Assembly: GCF_003996995.1 (NCBI RefSeq) | Contig: NZ_RZTT01000009.1 | Location: 1 to 35,853, forward strand | From: Mesorhizobium sp. M7A.T.Ca.US.000.02.2.1 | Lineage (GTDB): Bacteria; Pseudomonadota; Alphaproteobacteria; Rhizobiales; Rhizobiaceae | Direction of reading: 5' to 3' | Length of the DNA stretch: 35,853 bases | Shown: in pieces, positions 8,941 to 16,879 of the stretch | Layout: the number at the start of each line of letters is the position of its first letter | Numbering within the stretch: the stretch's first letter is position 1 | Program-made: the position numbers and the translations under genes | Notes under the pieces: generated by a model | What the model was told of the DNA's origin: nothing | What the model saw: the letters and a program-made list of their open reading frames with translations, nothing else | Databases searched by the model: none

Positions 8941-8961
8941 TCGGGCCGCAAGGCCGTATGG

Positions 8962-8992
8962 ACCGGTTGCGACTTTCGCGGCCGGTTTTTTT
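8962..8992 (+). terminator. Intrinsic terminator of the SAM-II leader
   Basis: An 11-pair stem (8962-8972 with 8976-8986, including two G-T pairs) and a 3-base loop are followed by a run of T to 8992, 18 bases before the metZ start. It lies downstream of the aptamer and upstream of the ribosome site, the arrangement expected for a riboswitch expression platform. A small GGCC-GCAA-GGCC hairpin (8944-8955) lies between aptamer and terminator. Confidence 0.88.
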
Positions 8993-9010
8993 GTGTCTGG
9001 AAGAAAAGCG

Positions 9011-10198
9011 ATGAGCACCAAGAAGCGCAACTGGAAGCCTCAGACGGCACTCGTGCACAGCGGAACGCTGCGTTCCGGTTTCGGCGAAACGTCGGAAGCG
9101 ATTTACCTGACCCAGGGCTATGTCTACGAAACGGCACAGGCCGCCGAAGCCCGTTTCAAGGGCGAGGAGCCGGGTTTCATCTATTCGCGCTACGCCAACC
9201 CCACCGTCGACATGTTCGAGAAGCGCATGTGCGCGCTCGAAGGCGCCGAAGACGCCCGCGCCACCGCGTCCGGCATGGCGGCGGTGACGGCCGCCCTTCT
9301 GTGCAGCGCCAAGGCCGGCGACCATATCGTGGCGGCACGTGCGCTGTTCGGCTCCTGCCGCTGGGTGGTCGAGACGCTGGCGCCGAGATACGGCATCGAG
9401 GCGACGCTGGTCGACGGCACCGACATCGCCAACTGGGAAAAGGCGGTCAAGCCGAACACCAAGCTGTTCTTCCTGGAAAGCCCGACCAATCCGACGCTGG
9501 AAGTGGTCGATATCGCCGCTGTCGCCTCGCTTGCCAATTCGATCGGCGCAAGGCTGATCGTCGACAATGTCTTCGCCACGCCTTTGCAGCAGAAGCCCTT
9601 GCAGCTCGGCGCCCATATCGTCGTCTATTCGGCGACCAAGCACATAGACGGCCAAGGGCGCTGTCTCGGCGGCGTCATCCTGTCGGACAAGAAGTGGATC
9701 GACGAGAACCTGCACGATTATTTCCGCCATACTGGCCCAAGCCTGTCACCCTTCAACGCCTGGACGCTGCTGAAAGGCCTGGAAACGCTGCCGCTGCGCG
9801 TGCGCCAGCAGACGGAAAGCGCCGGCAGGATCGCGGATTTCCTGGCCGAGCGGCCGGAAATCGCCCGCGTCATCTATCCCGGCCGCGCCGACCATCCGCA
9901 GGCCGACATCGTCAAGAAGCAGATGTCGGGCGGCTCGACACTGATCTGTCTCGACGTCAAGGGCGGCAAGCAGGCGGCCTTCGCCTTGCAGAACGCGCTC
10001 GACATCGTCTTGATCTCCAACAATCTCGGTGACGCCAAGAGCCTGATCACCCATCCGGCGACGACGACGCATAAGAATTTGAGCGACGAGGCGCGCGCCG
10101 AGCTCGGCATCGGGCCGGGCACGCTCAGGCTGTCGGTTGGGCTGGAGGATGCCGACGATCTGCTCGAGGATATCGCGCAGGCGCTGAAGGCCAGGTAG
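9011..10198 (+). CDS. metZ: O-succinylhomoserine sulfhydrylase
   Basis: This 395-residue PLP enzyme of the Cys/Met metabolism family makes homocysteine from O-succinylhomoserine and sulfide, a direct-sulfhydrylation route to methionine. The ATG at 9011 follows GGAAGAAAAGCG; the long upstream frame extension runs through the riboswitch and is not coding. Visible motifs are YSRYANPT (about 58-65, phosphate contact from the neighbouring subunit), ASGMAAVTAA (86-95), FFLESPTNPTLEVVDI, LIVDNVFATP and the PLP lysine in YSATKHIDGQGR (K210). The last motif with HIDGQGRCLGG is typical of MetZ rather than MetB or MetC. The SAM-II riboswitch upstream agrees with a methionine role. It ends 23 bases from the convergent brnA stop. 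Confidence 0.93.
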   Translation: MSTKKRNWKPQTALVHSGTLRSGFGETSEAIYLTQGYVYETAQAAEARFKGEEPGFIYSRYANPTVDMFEKRMCALEGAEDARATASGMAAVTAALLCSAKAGDHIVAARALFGSCRWVVETLAPRYGIEATLVDGTDIANWEKAVKPNTKLFFLESPTNPTLEVVDIAAVASLANSIGARLIVDNVFATPLQQKPLQLGAHIVVYSATKHIDGQGRCLGGVILSDKKWIDENLHDYFRHTGPSLSPFNAWTLLKGLETLPLRVRQQTESAGRIADFLAERPEIARVIYPGRADHPQADIVKKQMSGGSTLICLDVKGGKQAAFALQNALDIVLISNNLGDAKSLITHPATTTHKNLSDEARAELGIGPGTLRLSVGLEDADDLLEDIAQALKAR

Positions 10199-10221
10199 CG
10201 CGCGCGAGCGTCGTCACAGGA

Positions 10222-10548
10222 TTACAGGCCGACCGCCTTGCGCAGCACTTCGTTCATGCGGGTCTGCCAGCCATCGCCAGCGGCCTTGAAGCGGTCGAGA
10301 ACGTCGGCGTCGAGGCGTAGCTGTACGGCACGTTTGGGCCGGGCAAGCGGCGGCCGGCCAACCTTGCGGCGCGAAACGGCATCGGTTGGCTGCGCATCCG
10401 GATCGGCTTCGGCCGCAGCGGTGATCTTGGCATCTTCTTCGTCGGTCATCGCGGCAAGCGCCTTTTTGGCCAACGCCAAAGCGTCAGCACGTGACAGCTG
10501 GGGCGCAGCTGCCTCACGGCGTACGATCGTCTTAGAGGTTTTCGACAT
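10222..10548 (-). CDS. brnA: BrnA-type antitoxin
   Basis: This 108-residue protein has the C-terminal ribbon-helix-helix of BrnA antitoxins (VGRPPLARPKRAVQLRLDADVLDRFKAAGDGWQTRMNEVLRKAV in segments over about residues 63-106), including the characteristic GDGWQTRMN. The N-terminal half is charged and alanine-rich and is probably the toxin-binding segment. The ATG at 10548 lies inside the 3' end of the toxin gene (17-base overlap), as expected for a co-translated brnTA pair. Known BrnA binds BrnT and represses its own promoter. A frame extension to 10617 exists but runs through brnT and is not used. Confidence 0.87.
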   Translation of the reverse strand: MSKTSKTIVRREAAAPQLSRADALALAKKALAAMTDEEDAKITAAAEADPDAQPTDAVSRRKVGRPPLARPKRAVQLRLDADVLDRFKAAGDGWQTRMNEVLRKAVGL

Positions 10549-10801
10549 AGTCCGTAATTTCCTGCCTTGTGGCCTTGCGCAGCGAAATAACGCGGATGGC
10601 GTATCGTCGCTCGACATAAACCATCACATGGACGCCAGTTCCGATCAGACCGATGGCAACGAGGCGGTCCTCGCCAAAGTCCTCGCTGTCGTCGAGCCTG
10701 ATAGCGGCGTTGGCGAAGTCGAAGGATGGTGCGATCGCAAAATCCACGCCATGCTTGGCCCTGTTCATCCTGGCCTTGTTTTCATCCCACTCGAACTGCA
10801 T
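10532..10801 (-). CDS. brnT: BrnT-type ribonuclease toxin
   Basis: This 89-residue protein matches the BrnT family from its first residues: FEWDENKARMNRAKHGVDF (3-21), then DDSEDFGEDRLVAIGLI and the basic C-terminal RYAIRVISLRKATRQE. BrnT is a RelE-like, ribosome-independent ribonuclease neutralised by BrnA. The ATG at 10801 gives the usual BrnT length. It is first in a brnT-brnA operon with a clear promoter at 10828-10856 overlapping short palindromes. Such modules are common in rhizobial chromosomes, often as solitary accessory islets between core genes, as here. Confidence 0.9.
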   Translation of the reverse strand: MQFEWDENKARMNRAKHGVDFAIAPSFDFANAAIRLDDSEDFGEDRLVAIGLIGTGVHVMVYVERRYAIRVISLRKATRQEITDYVENL

Positions 10802-10827
10802 CGCCGCCGGTGCGTTCCCATAAATTA

Positions 10828-10856
10828 TGTATACACAAAAATAGAGCCTAACGCAA
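10828..10856 (-). promoter_or_regulatory. brnTA promoter with overlapping palindromes
   Basis: On the minus strand TTGCGT (10856-10851) and TATACA (10833-10828) are 17 bases apart. The -10 lies within the perfect palindrome TGTATACA (10828-10835), and a second palindrome CGTATATACG occurs at 10863-10872 just upstream of the -35. These are good candidates for BrnA autoregulatory operators; binding is inferred. Confidence 0.6.
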
Positions 10857-10907
10857 CATTTCCGTATATACGATAATTATTCCAGCGGTCAAACCTAGCT
10901 GACGCCT

Positions 10908-12059
10908 TCAGGCGCCGGACGGCGTCTCTTCCAGCTCGGCCGTCTTGGTGCCGATGGTCATCGCATTGCCGCGCCAGTCGACGGCGCCGCCGAGCCAGCC
11001 GCGTCCCCACATCGCCGGCAGGATCAGGTCGCGCGCCATGATCGCGGCGACCATGCGTGGCGACAGGTACCAGCCCTTGGACCAGGCCAGGGCGCACTCC
11101 GGAAGGTAGAAGGCCGCCAGTACGGCAATGGCGGTTGCCCAGAGGCTGAAACCGGCACTGGCTGCGGCAATCAGCGCAAGCACCAGCGGCACCACGGCGC
11201 CGGTCAGGATTTCGGGTGCGAAGAACAGCGGGAAAGTGACGCGGCGCAGGCGCGCCCAGCGGGCCTGACGCGACCAGATCTCGTCAAACGAGCGCCGGCC
11301 AAGCGGCTGCTCGAAGGGGGCGGCGACGAGATTGACGCGCAGGCCGAGGCTGTTCACCAGCTTGGTCGCGGCGGCGTCCTCGGCGATCTCGGCGGCCAGC
11401 GCGCGGATGCCGCCATTGGCGTCGAGCATCGGCTTGTTCCAGAGCATGCTCTTGCCCTGGGCAAAGCCAAGGCCGAGCGCCTCGCCGGCATATTGCCAGC
11501 GCGCCTGCAGCGTGTTGAGGAAAGCGCATTCGACCTCGGCCCAGAAGCCGGCAGGCCGGGAGCCGATCGGCGTCGAGCAGACAAGGCCGGTGCCGGGCCG
11601 CCAGGCAGCCATCAGGTGCTGGACGTAGTCTCTCGGCATCAGCACGTTGGAATCGGCCAGGACGACCCAGTCGTGCCGCGCCGCTTCCCAGCCCTTGACG
11701 CAATTGTTGAGTTTCGGATTGGCGCTGATGCGGTCGTCGCCGATAAGCAGCCGGGCTGGCACTTTCGGAAACCGGACGATCGTCCTGTTTATCAATTTGA
11801 CCACCGGATCGTCGGCATGGGCAACGCAGAAAATCAACTCGTAGCGCGGCCAATCGAGCGAGAAGGCGCGTTCCAGCGTCTCCTGCGTGAACGGCTCGAC
11901 GCCGCGCGACGGCACGACGATCGACACCGGCCGCGGCTTGGCGGCCGGCGGCCCAATGGTGTGGCGCCGTTTCAGACGCGAAGCGGCGAGCACGATGCTG
12001 GCGAGATTCGAGAGGATGAGGACAGTTGAAAGCGTGGCGGCTATGAGAGTGAGTTCCAT
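10908..12059 (-). CDS. GT21-type glycosyltransferase (ceramide glucosyltransferase-like)
   Basis: This 383-residue membrane-associated glycosyltransferase has an N-terminal hydrophobic anchor (about 3-26) and hydrophobic segments at about 285-320. The GT21 pattern is visible: an acidic D1 region HADDP (81-85), D2 in LADSNVLMP (135-143), a D3 acidic cluster AEIAEDAA (223-230) and the RQARW motif (264-268, the (Q/R)xxRW box). GT21 enzymes move glucose from UDP-glucose to ceramide; related bacterial enzymes also modify hopanoids (HpnI-like). Alphaproteobacterial members are known to make glycosylceramides or other glycolipids. It stands alone, divergent from apaG. Which lipid it uses cannot be told from sequence. 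Confidence 0.8.
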   Translation of the reverse strand: MELTLIAATLSTVLILSNLASIVLAASRLKRRHTIGPPAAKPRPVSIVVPSRGVEPFTQETLERAFSLDWPRYELIFCVAHADDPVVKLINRTIVRFPKVPARLLIGDDRISANPKLNNCVKGWEAARHDWVVLADSNVLMPRDYVQHLMAAWRPGTGLVCSTPIGSRPAGFWAEVECAFLNTLQARWQYAGEALGLGFAQGKSMLWNKPMLDANGGIRALAAEIAEDAAATKLVNSLGLRVNLVAAPFEQPLGRRSFDEIWSRQARWARLRRVTFPLFFAPEILTGAVVPLVLALIAAASAGFSLWATAIAVLAAFYLPECALAWSKGWYLSPRMVAAIMARDLILPAMWGRGWLGGAVDWRGNAMTIGTKTAELEETPSGA

Positions 12060-12167
12060 CGAAATCCGGTCACTCCAGGAAAACCGGTCCGCAAGATGGC
12101 CGGTTTCAACAGTTCAGCAGAGCGCCCGAGTCGCGCATCACCAGTCCGCGCACACCATCATTGTCAT

Positions 12168-12185
12168 ATGTCACTTAAATGACAT
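12168..12185. promoter_or_regulatory. Palindromic operator candidate between glycosyltransferase and apaG
   Basis: ATGTCA-CTTAAA-TGACAT is an 18-base inverted repeat with 6-base arms, and a further TGTCAT lies just before it (12162-12167). It is in the 233-base divergent gap, about 110 bases from each start. The composition stands out from the GC-rich surroundings. The regulator is unknown. Confidence 0.45.
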
Positions 12186-12292
12186 TCTTTGTCGGCACCT
12201 GCCCGCGAGGTCGGCCAGAGGAGGCTTCGGTCGGTTGACCTAACCGCACAGAGCGCCGAAAGTTCCGCTGGAACCGTTTTTTGGAGCCGCTT

Positions 12293-12685
12293 ATGTATAG
12301 CGCCGTCACGCGCAACATCGAAGTGCAGGTCAGGCCATTCTATCTGGAGGACCGTTCGGATCCCTCGGAGAACCGCTATGTCTGGGGCTATCAGATAACG
12401 ATCGACAATCAGTCGGACGACTTCGTGCAGCTTCTGTCGCGCTATTGGCATATCACCGACGGCACTGGCCGGGTCGAGGAAGTGCGCGGCCCCGGCGTCG
12501 TCGGCGACCAGCCCGAACTCAATCCCGGCGACAGCTACCAATACACGTCCGGTTGCCCGCTCTCGACACCATCCGGCATCATGGTCGGGCACTACACGAT
12601 GCGCAACCAGCAGGGCGAGACGTTCGACATCGCCATTCCGGCGTTTTCGCTGGACCTGCCGGGGACGCGGCGGACGGTGAATTGA
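12293..12685 (+). CDS. apaG: ApaG family protein
   Basis: This 130-residue cytoplasmic protein of the ApaG/DUF525 family has the usual length and order: [20 protein letters not shown], then [51 protein letters not shown] and a [11 protein letters not shown] segment. ApaG has a fibronectin-type-III-like beta fold; it has been linked to Co2+/Mg2+ resistance and AppppA metabolism in enterobacteria, but its biochemical role is unclear. The ATG at 12293 follows TTGGAGCC. It ends just before a strong hairpin that separates it from the convergent hslO. Confidence 0.93.
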   Translation: MYSAVTRNIEVQVRPFYLEDRSDPSENRYVWGYQITIDNQSDDFVQLLSRYWHITDGTGRVEEVRGPGVVGDQPELNPGDSYQYTSGCPLSTPSGIMVGHYTMRNQQGETFDIAIPAFSLDLPGTRRTVN

Positions 12686-12689
12686 TTTC

Positions 12690-12720
12690 GCCTCACCGGC
12701 CGCTCCGCGGCCGGTGAGGC
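12690..12720. terminator. Bidirectional hairpin between apaG and hslO
   Basis: A perfect 14-pair GC-rich stem (12690-12703 with 12707-12720) closes a 3-base loop. On the plus strand it is followed by GTGGTTTTCT; on the minus strand the tail is GAAATCAATT. It can serve both convergent genes. Confidence 0.8.
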
Positions 12721-12732
12721 GTGGTTTTCTCT

Positions 12733-13764
12733 CTACTGAGCCGCGAATTCCGCCGGGTCGAAGTCATATTGCTTCGAGCAGAATTCGCAGGCGACGTGGA
12801 TGCCGCCGTCCTCGGTGCTGTCCTTGATCTCCTGCGCGGAAAAACCCTCGAGGATGCCGCGGATCTTGTCCCTGGAGCACGAGCACTGGTCGGCGACCGG
12901 AACGCCGCCGAAGACGCGCACGCCATGCTCGTGGAACAGCCTGTAAAGCAGCCGCTCGGCACCGATCGTCGGGTCGATCAGTTCGGTCGGCTCGATCGTG
13001 CCGAGCAGCGCCAGCAACTCCTGCCAGGAATTGTCGACCGGGTCGTGGATCTCCTCGCGCGGATCGCCATCGCCACCCGGCAGGTCCGGGACGCGCATGC
13101 GCTCGGGCGACTGCGGCAGGAACTGCGCCAGGATACCACCGGCGCGCCACTGCTCGCGGGCACCGCCAGGACCGGGCGTCAAAAGCTTGGCCACCGACAG
13201 CCTGAGATCGGTCGGGATCTGTTCCGACTGGCGAAAATAGGTGCGTGCCGCATCTTCCAGCGTCTCGCCGTCGAGTTGGACGATGCCCTGGTAGCGCTGC
13301 GTGTGAGCGCCCTGGTCGATGGTCAGCGCCAGCACGCCGCTGCCAAGCAGCGTCTGCTGGGAAGTTTCGCCGGCCGCGACAAGGGCTTCCAGCCGGTCGG
13401 CGTCAAAACGCGCATAGGCGCGCAGCGCCGAGGGCGTGGAAAAATCCGCGACCAGCATGTCGACAGGCCCGTCGGTGCGGGTCTGCAGGATGAACTTGCC
13501 CTCGAACTTCAGCGAGGTGCCGAGCAGCACGGTCAGCACACAGGCCTCCGCCAGCAGGCGGGCGACCGGCTCGGGATAATCGTGGCGGCTGAGGATGGCA
13601 TCGAGCATCGGCCCGAGTTGGACGGTGCGGCCCCGCACATCGAGCGGGCCGACCTCGAACGGCACGACATGATCGTCGCCGGCATAGCCAAATTCGCCGA
13701 GTTTGGGGTGATGTTCAGTCACTTGATAGGTTTCCAACATGACAAAGCTCCAGGGCGCGGCCAT
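12733..13764 (-). CDS. hslO: Hsp33 redox-regulated chaperone
   Basis: This protein of 343 residues from 13764, or 335 from 13740, is the cytoplasmic holdase activated by oxidation. The four zinc-binding cysteines near the C-terminus are all present in the CxC...CxxC pattern (DQCSCSRDK and ACEFCSKQY). The N-terminal part begins VVPFEVGPLDVRGRTVQLGP and contains the family core (VLLGTSLKFEGKFILQTRTDGPV). Both possible starts have ribosome sites: GGAGG five bases before 13764 and TGGAG before 13740; I prefer the longer by site strength, with low certainty. It is the last gene of an argD-argF-hslO run, a known rhizobial order. Confidence 0.92.
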   Translation of the reverse strand: MAAPWSFVMLETYQVTEHHPKLGEFGYAGDDHVVPFEVGPLDVRGRTVQLGPMLDAILSRHDYPEPVARLLAEACVLTVLLGTSLKFEGKFILQTRTDGPVDMLVADFSTPSALRAYARFDADRLEALVAAGETSQQTLLGSGVLALTIDQGAHTQRYQGIVQLDGETLEDAARTYFRQSEQIPTDLRLSVAKLLTPGPGGAREQWRAGGILAQFLPQSPERMRVPDLPGGDGDPREEIHDPVDNSWQELLALLGTIEPTELIDPTIGAERLLYRLFHEHGVRVFGGVPVADQCSCSRDKIRGILEGFSAQEIKDSTEDGGIHVACEFCSKQYDFDPAEFAAQ

Positions 13765-13874
13765 GCCGCCCTCCGGGGCGCATGCGTCGAAACGCGCTTG
13801 ATTTGCGTGATGCGGCGCAAATAGGCATCACACCCCCGCAGATCAAGCTCCCGGGGATCAAGCGCCGAGACACT

Positions 13875-14786
13875 TCAAGCGCCGAGACACCAGGCAAGCA
13901 CGGCCTTCTGGGCATGGAGCCGGTTCTCGGCCTCGTCGAAGACCACCGAATGCGGCCCGTCGATGACCTCGTCCGTCACTTCCTCGCCACGATGCGCCGG
14001 CAGGCAATGCATGAACAGCGCGTCCGGCTTGGCCTTGGCCATCAGCTTGGCGTTGACCTGATAGGGCGAGAACACGTTGTGGCCGCGGGCGCGATGCTCC
14101 TGACCCATCGAAACCCAACAATCCGTGACGATGCAGTCGGCCTGATCGACGGCTTCCTCGGGCGAGCGGGTGAAGTGCAGCTTGCCGCCATGTGCCCGCG
14201 ACCAGTCGATATGCTTCTGCGCCGGTTCGCTGCCCTCGGGCACGGCGACGTTGAGGTTGAAGCGGAACCGGGCCGAGGCCTCAAGCAAGGAATGCAGCAC
14301 ATTGTTGCCGTCGCCGGTCCAGGCGATGGTCTTGCCGGCGACCGGACCGCGATGTTCCTCGAAGGTCATGATATCGGCCATCAGCTGGCAGGGATGGGTG
14401 TCGTCGGTCAATCCGTTGATCACCGGCACGGTGGCGTTCTCGGTCAATTCCAGCAGGCGCTCATGCGAGGTGGTGCGGATCATGATCGCATCGACATAGC
14501 GCGACAGCACCTTGGCCGTGTCGGCAATGGTCTCGGAGCGGCCGAGCTGCATCTCGGTGCCGGTCAGCATGATGGTCTCGCCGCCGAGCTGCCGCATGCC
14601 GACGTCGAAGGAGACGCGCGTGCGCGTCGACGGCTTGTCGAAGATCATTGCCAGCACCTTGCCTTCAAGCGGTTTGGTGCGCTCGCCGGCCTTGAGGCGC
14701 GCCTTTCGCACCACCGCATCGTCCAGCATCAAGCGCAGATCGCCTTCGGAAACGGTGGAAAGATCGGTGAAATGGCGAACTGACAT
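13875..14786 (-). CDS. argF: Ornithine carbamoyltransferase
   Basis: This 303-residue enzyme makes citrulline from ornithine and carbamoyl phosphate in arginine synthesis. The carbamoyl-phosphate motif STRTR (53-57), HPCQ (131-134) and the C-terminal HCLP (260-263) are all intact. The ATG at 14786 was chosen over a TTG two codons earlier. It starts 17 bases after the argD stop, so the genes are surely co-transcribed. A gap of 110 bases to hslO contains no clear terminator. Confidence 0.95.
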   Translation of the reverse strand: MSVRHFTDLSTVSEGDLRLMLDDAVVRKARLKAGERTKPLEGKVLAMIFDKPSTRTRVSFDVGMRQLGGETIMLTGTEMQLGRSETIADTAKVLSRYVDAIMIRTTSHERLLELTENATVPVINGLTDDTHPCQLMADIMTFEEHRGPVAGKTIAWTGDGNNVLHSLLEASARFRFNLNVAVPEGSEPAQKHIDWSRAHGGKLHFTRSPEEAVDQADCIVTDCWVSMGQEHRARGHNVFSPYQVNAKLMAKAKPDALFMHCLPAHRGEEVTDEVIDGPHSVVFDEAENRLHAQKAVLAWCLGA

Positions 14787-14803
14787 CAGCAATGGTTCCG
14801 GGA

Positions 14804-16003
14804 TTACTTCGCCGCGGCGGAAGCGATCGCCTCCGCCAGGCCCTTGGCGCCGGCGCGGATGCGGTTGAGCGCCTCATGGATCTCGGCGTCGGTGACGGTG
14901 AGCGGCGGCAACAGGCGAATGACGTTGTCGCCGGCCGGAACCGCCAGCAGGTTCTGGTCGCGCAAGGCCATGTTCACCTTGGTGTTGGGCATGGCGCATT
15001 TGAGGCCGAGCATCAGCCCGGCGCCCCTGATGTCCTCGATGATTTCGGGAAATTCGTCGGCGACCGACGCCAGCCCCTGCTTCATCAGCAGCGCCTTGCG
15101 CTGGACATCTTCGAGGAAACCGTCTTCCAGCACGACATCGAGCACGGCGTTGCCGACCGCCATGGCAAGCGGGTTGCCGCCGAAAGTGGTGCCGTGCACG
15201 CCAGCGGTCATGCCGACGGCCGCTTCATCCGTGGCAAGGCAGGCGCCCATCGGGAAGCCGCCGCCAATACCCTTGGCGATCGCCATGATGTCTGGCGTGA
15301 CACCTGACCATTCATGCGCGAACAGCTTGCCGGTGCGGCCGATGCCGCACTGGACCTCGTCGTAGATCAACAGCAGGCCGTGCTGTTCGCACAATTGCCT
15401 GAGCCGCTTCAGCGACTGCGTCGGCACCGGGCGGATACCGCCCTCGCCCTGCACCGGCTCGATCAGGATCGCGGCCGTCTCCGGCGTGATCGCCTTTTCG
15501 GCGGCGTCGATATCGTCGAAGCCGACCTGATCGAAACCTTCGACCTTAGGGCCGAAGCCTTCGAGATATTTGTACTGGCCGCCAGCCGCGATGGTCGCCA
15601 GCGTGCGGCCATGGAAGGCGCCTTCGAAGGTGATGACGCGGAAGCGCTCGGGATTTCCTTTGACGAAATGGTAGCGCCGCGCCGTCTTGATCGCGCATTC
15701 CAGCGCCTCGGCGCCGGAATTGGTGAAGAACACCTTGTCGGCGAAGGTGGCGTCGGCCAGCCGCTCGCCAAGCCGGCTCTGCCCCGGAATCTCATAGAGG
15801 TTGGAAACATGCCAGAGCTTGGCGGCCTGCTCGGTGAGTGCGGCGACCAGATGCGGATGGCTGTGGCCCAGCGAATTGACGGCGATGCCGCCGGCGAAAT
15901 CGAGATATCGCTCGCCCTTGTCGGTAATCAGCCATGTGCCTTCCCCGTGGTCGAAGGCCAGGGGTGCGCGAGCAAAGGTCTCGTAAAGCGCCGAACCGCT
16001 CAT
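14804..16003 (-). CDS. argD: Acetylornithine aminotransferase
   Basis: This 399-residue class III PLP aminotransferase acts in arginine synthesis (N-acetylglutamate semialdehyde to N-acetylornithine) and often doubles as succinyldiaminopimelate aminotransferase. Visible are [16 protein letters not shown] (about 94-109), [15 protein letters not shown] (212-226) and the PLP lysine in [15 protein letters not shown] (K244). The ATG at 16003 follows GGAGACGCATATA; an in-frame extension to 16081 passes through a terminator-like hairpin and is more likely leader. It heads argD-argF-hslO and is divergent from gcrA. Confidence 0.94.
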   Translation of the reverse strand: MSGSALYETFARAPLAFDHGEGTWLITDKGERYLDFAGGIAVNSLGHSHPHLVAALTEQAAKLWHVSNLYEIPGQSRLGERLADATFADKVFFTNSGAEALECAIKTARRYHFVKGNPERFRVITFEGAFHGRTLATIAAGGQYKYLEGFGPKVEGFDQVGFDDIDAAEKAITPETAAILIEPVQGEGGIRPVPTQSLKRLRQLCEQHGLLLIYDEVQCGIGRTGKLFAHEWSGVTPDIMAIAKGIGGGFPMGACLATDEAAVGMTAGVHGTTFGGNPLAMAVGNAVLDVVLEDGFLEDVQRKALLMKQGLASVADEFPEIIEDIRGAGLMLGLKCAMPNTKVNMALRDQNLLAVPAGDNVIRLLPPLTVTDAEIHEALNRIRAGAKGLAEAIASAAAK

Positions 16004-16030
16004 TATATGCGTCTCCGGTACCGGAAAATC

Positions 16031-16052
16031 AAAAAGCCGCCAAAGCGGCGGC
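16031..16052 (-). terminator. Terminator-like hairpin in the argD leader
   Basis: On the minus strand GCCGCC (16052-16047) and GGCGGC (16041-16036) form a 6-pair stem with a 5-base loop, followed by TTTTTGATTTT. It lies 28 bases before the argD start and cannot belong to an upstream minus-strand gene, because the next gene is on the other strand. A second pairing, AAGCCGC with GCGGCTT, would use the same 3' arm. This suggests attenuation of argD; see findings. Confidence 0.55.
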
Positions 16053-16179
16053 CTGTGCGGCTTATCCTGTTTTTCGGCCATGAAGTCAACGAAAACGTCG
16101 CGTAGTGGCGCGCGGCAAGCCCCCCGACGGGACGCCGGCTCATAAGCGACCGGGCAAGTTGGGGAAAACCGAAAAAACC

Positions 16180-16328
16180 GATTCGTGTTGCACTTGGGAC
16201 TCTTGTCACCGAGTCAGCGCATAGAGTAGTTGTAGTCGAGAAATAACTAGATTTCGTGCGGCGGACCTAATCACCAGATATATGTGGTGTCTGCCCCGGC
16301 AAATGTTGCCGGGTCGGGAGAAGGATTC
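16180..16328. promoter_or_regulatory. Four GANTC (CcrM methylation) sites upstream of gcrA
   Basis: GANTC occurs at 16180-16184 (GATTC), 16198-16202 (GACTC), 16211-16215 (GAGTC) and 16324-16328 (GATTC). Three lie within 36 bases, about 145-180 bases before gcrA. CcrM methylates this site in alphaproteobacteria and GcrA reads the methylation state at promoters, so the cluster fits cell-cycle control of gcrA and/or argD. No strong -10 hexamer is obvious; TTGTCA at 16203-16208 is a possible -35. Confidence 0.65.
16295..16313 (+). promoter_or_regulatory. Stem-loop in the gcrA leader
   Basis: CCCGGCAA (16295-16302) pairs perfectly with TTGCCGGG (16306-16313) around a 3-base loop, about 47 bases before the gcrA start. 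There is no T-run after it, so it is not a terminator. It may affect mRNA stability or translation. Confidence 0.5.
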
Positions 16329-16360
16329 CGATTGCCGCACGCTTAGAGGAGCGCGGTCTC

Positions 16361-16879
16361 ATGAACTGGACTGACGAGCGGGTAGAACTCTTGAGAAAAC
16401 TGTGGTCGGAGGGTCTGAGCGCAAGCCAGATTGCTGCGCAGCTTGGAGGGGTCAGCCGCAACGCGGTCATCGGGAAGGTGCATCGGCTGAAACTGTCGGG
16501 CCGCGGACGCTCGACCGCCACACCGGCACGCCAGAAGAAGGCAGCGCAAGGATCGACCGTCCAGAAATCGGTATCACGCGCTGCAACCACGGCACGCCAT
16601 GTCACGACATCGATCGGCGCGACCGCCTTGCAGACGCAGTTCGACGCCGAACCCGTGGCACGCCATTACATCCGCCCGGTTGAGAATGTCGTGCTGCCGA
16701 TCTCGCGGCATCTGCAACTGGTCGAGCTGACCGAGCGAACCTGCAAATGGCCGAACGGTGACCCGCTTTCAGAGGACTTCCATTTCTGCGGCAACGAAGC
16801 CGCCGAAACCGGACCCTACTGCAAATATCACGCCCGCGTGGCGTTCCAGCCGGCATCGGAGCGGCGGCGGAGTCGCTGA
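16361..16879 (+). CDS. gcrA: GcrA cell-cycle regulator
   Basis: This 172-residue DNA-binding protein is the alphaproteobacterial GcrA, which works with sigma-70 RNA polymerase at promoters carrying methylated GANTC. The N-terminal helix-turn-helix (MNWTDERVELLRKLWSEGLS, then ASQIAAQLGGVSRNAVIGKV, residues 1-40) is diagnostic. A basic low-complexity linker follows (about 45-85). The C-terminal sigma-interacting part keeps its Cys/His pattern (ERTCKWPNGDP, FHFCGNE, YCKYHARVAF). The ATG follows TTAGAGGAG. It is divergent from argD, with clustered GANTC sites in between, and is followed directly by tandem heptamers and a terminator. Confidence 0.95.
   Translation: MNWTDERVELLRKLWSEGLSASQIAAQLGGVSRNAVIGKVHRLKLSGRGRSTATPARQKKAAQGSTVQKSVSRAATTARHVTTSIGATALQTQFDAEPVARHYIRPVENVVLPISRHLQLVELTERTCKWPNGDPLSEDFHFCGNEAAETGPYCKYHARVAFQPASERRRSR

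Noticed and set aside
12721-13824. 367-codon plus-strand frame opposite hslO
   Set aside because: Antisense shadow; hslO on the other strand has all four zinc cysteines.
13782-14783. 333-codon plus-strand frame opposite argF
   Set aside because: Antisense shadow of argF, whose catalytic motifs are intact.
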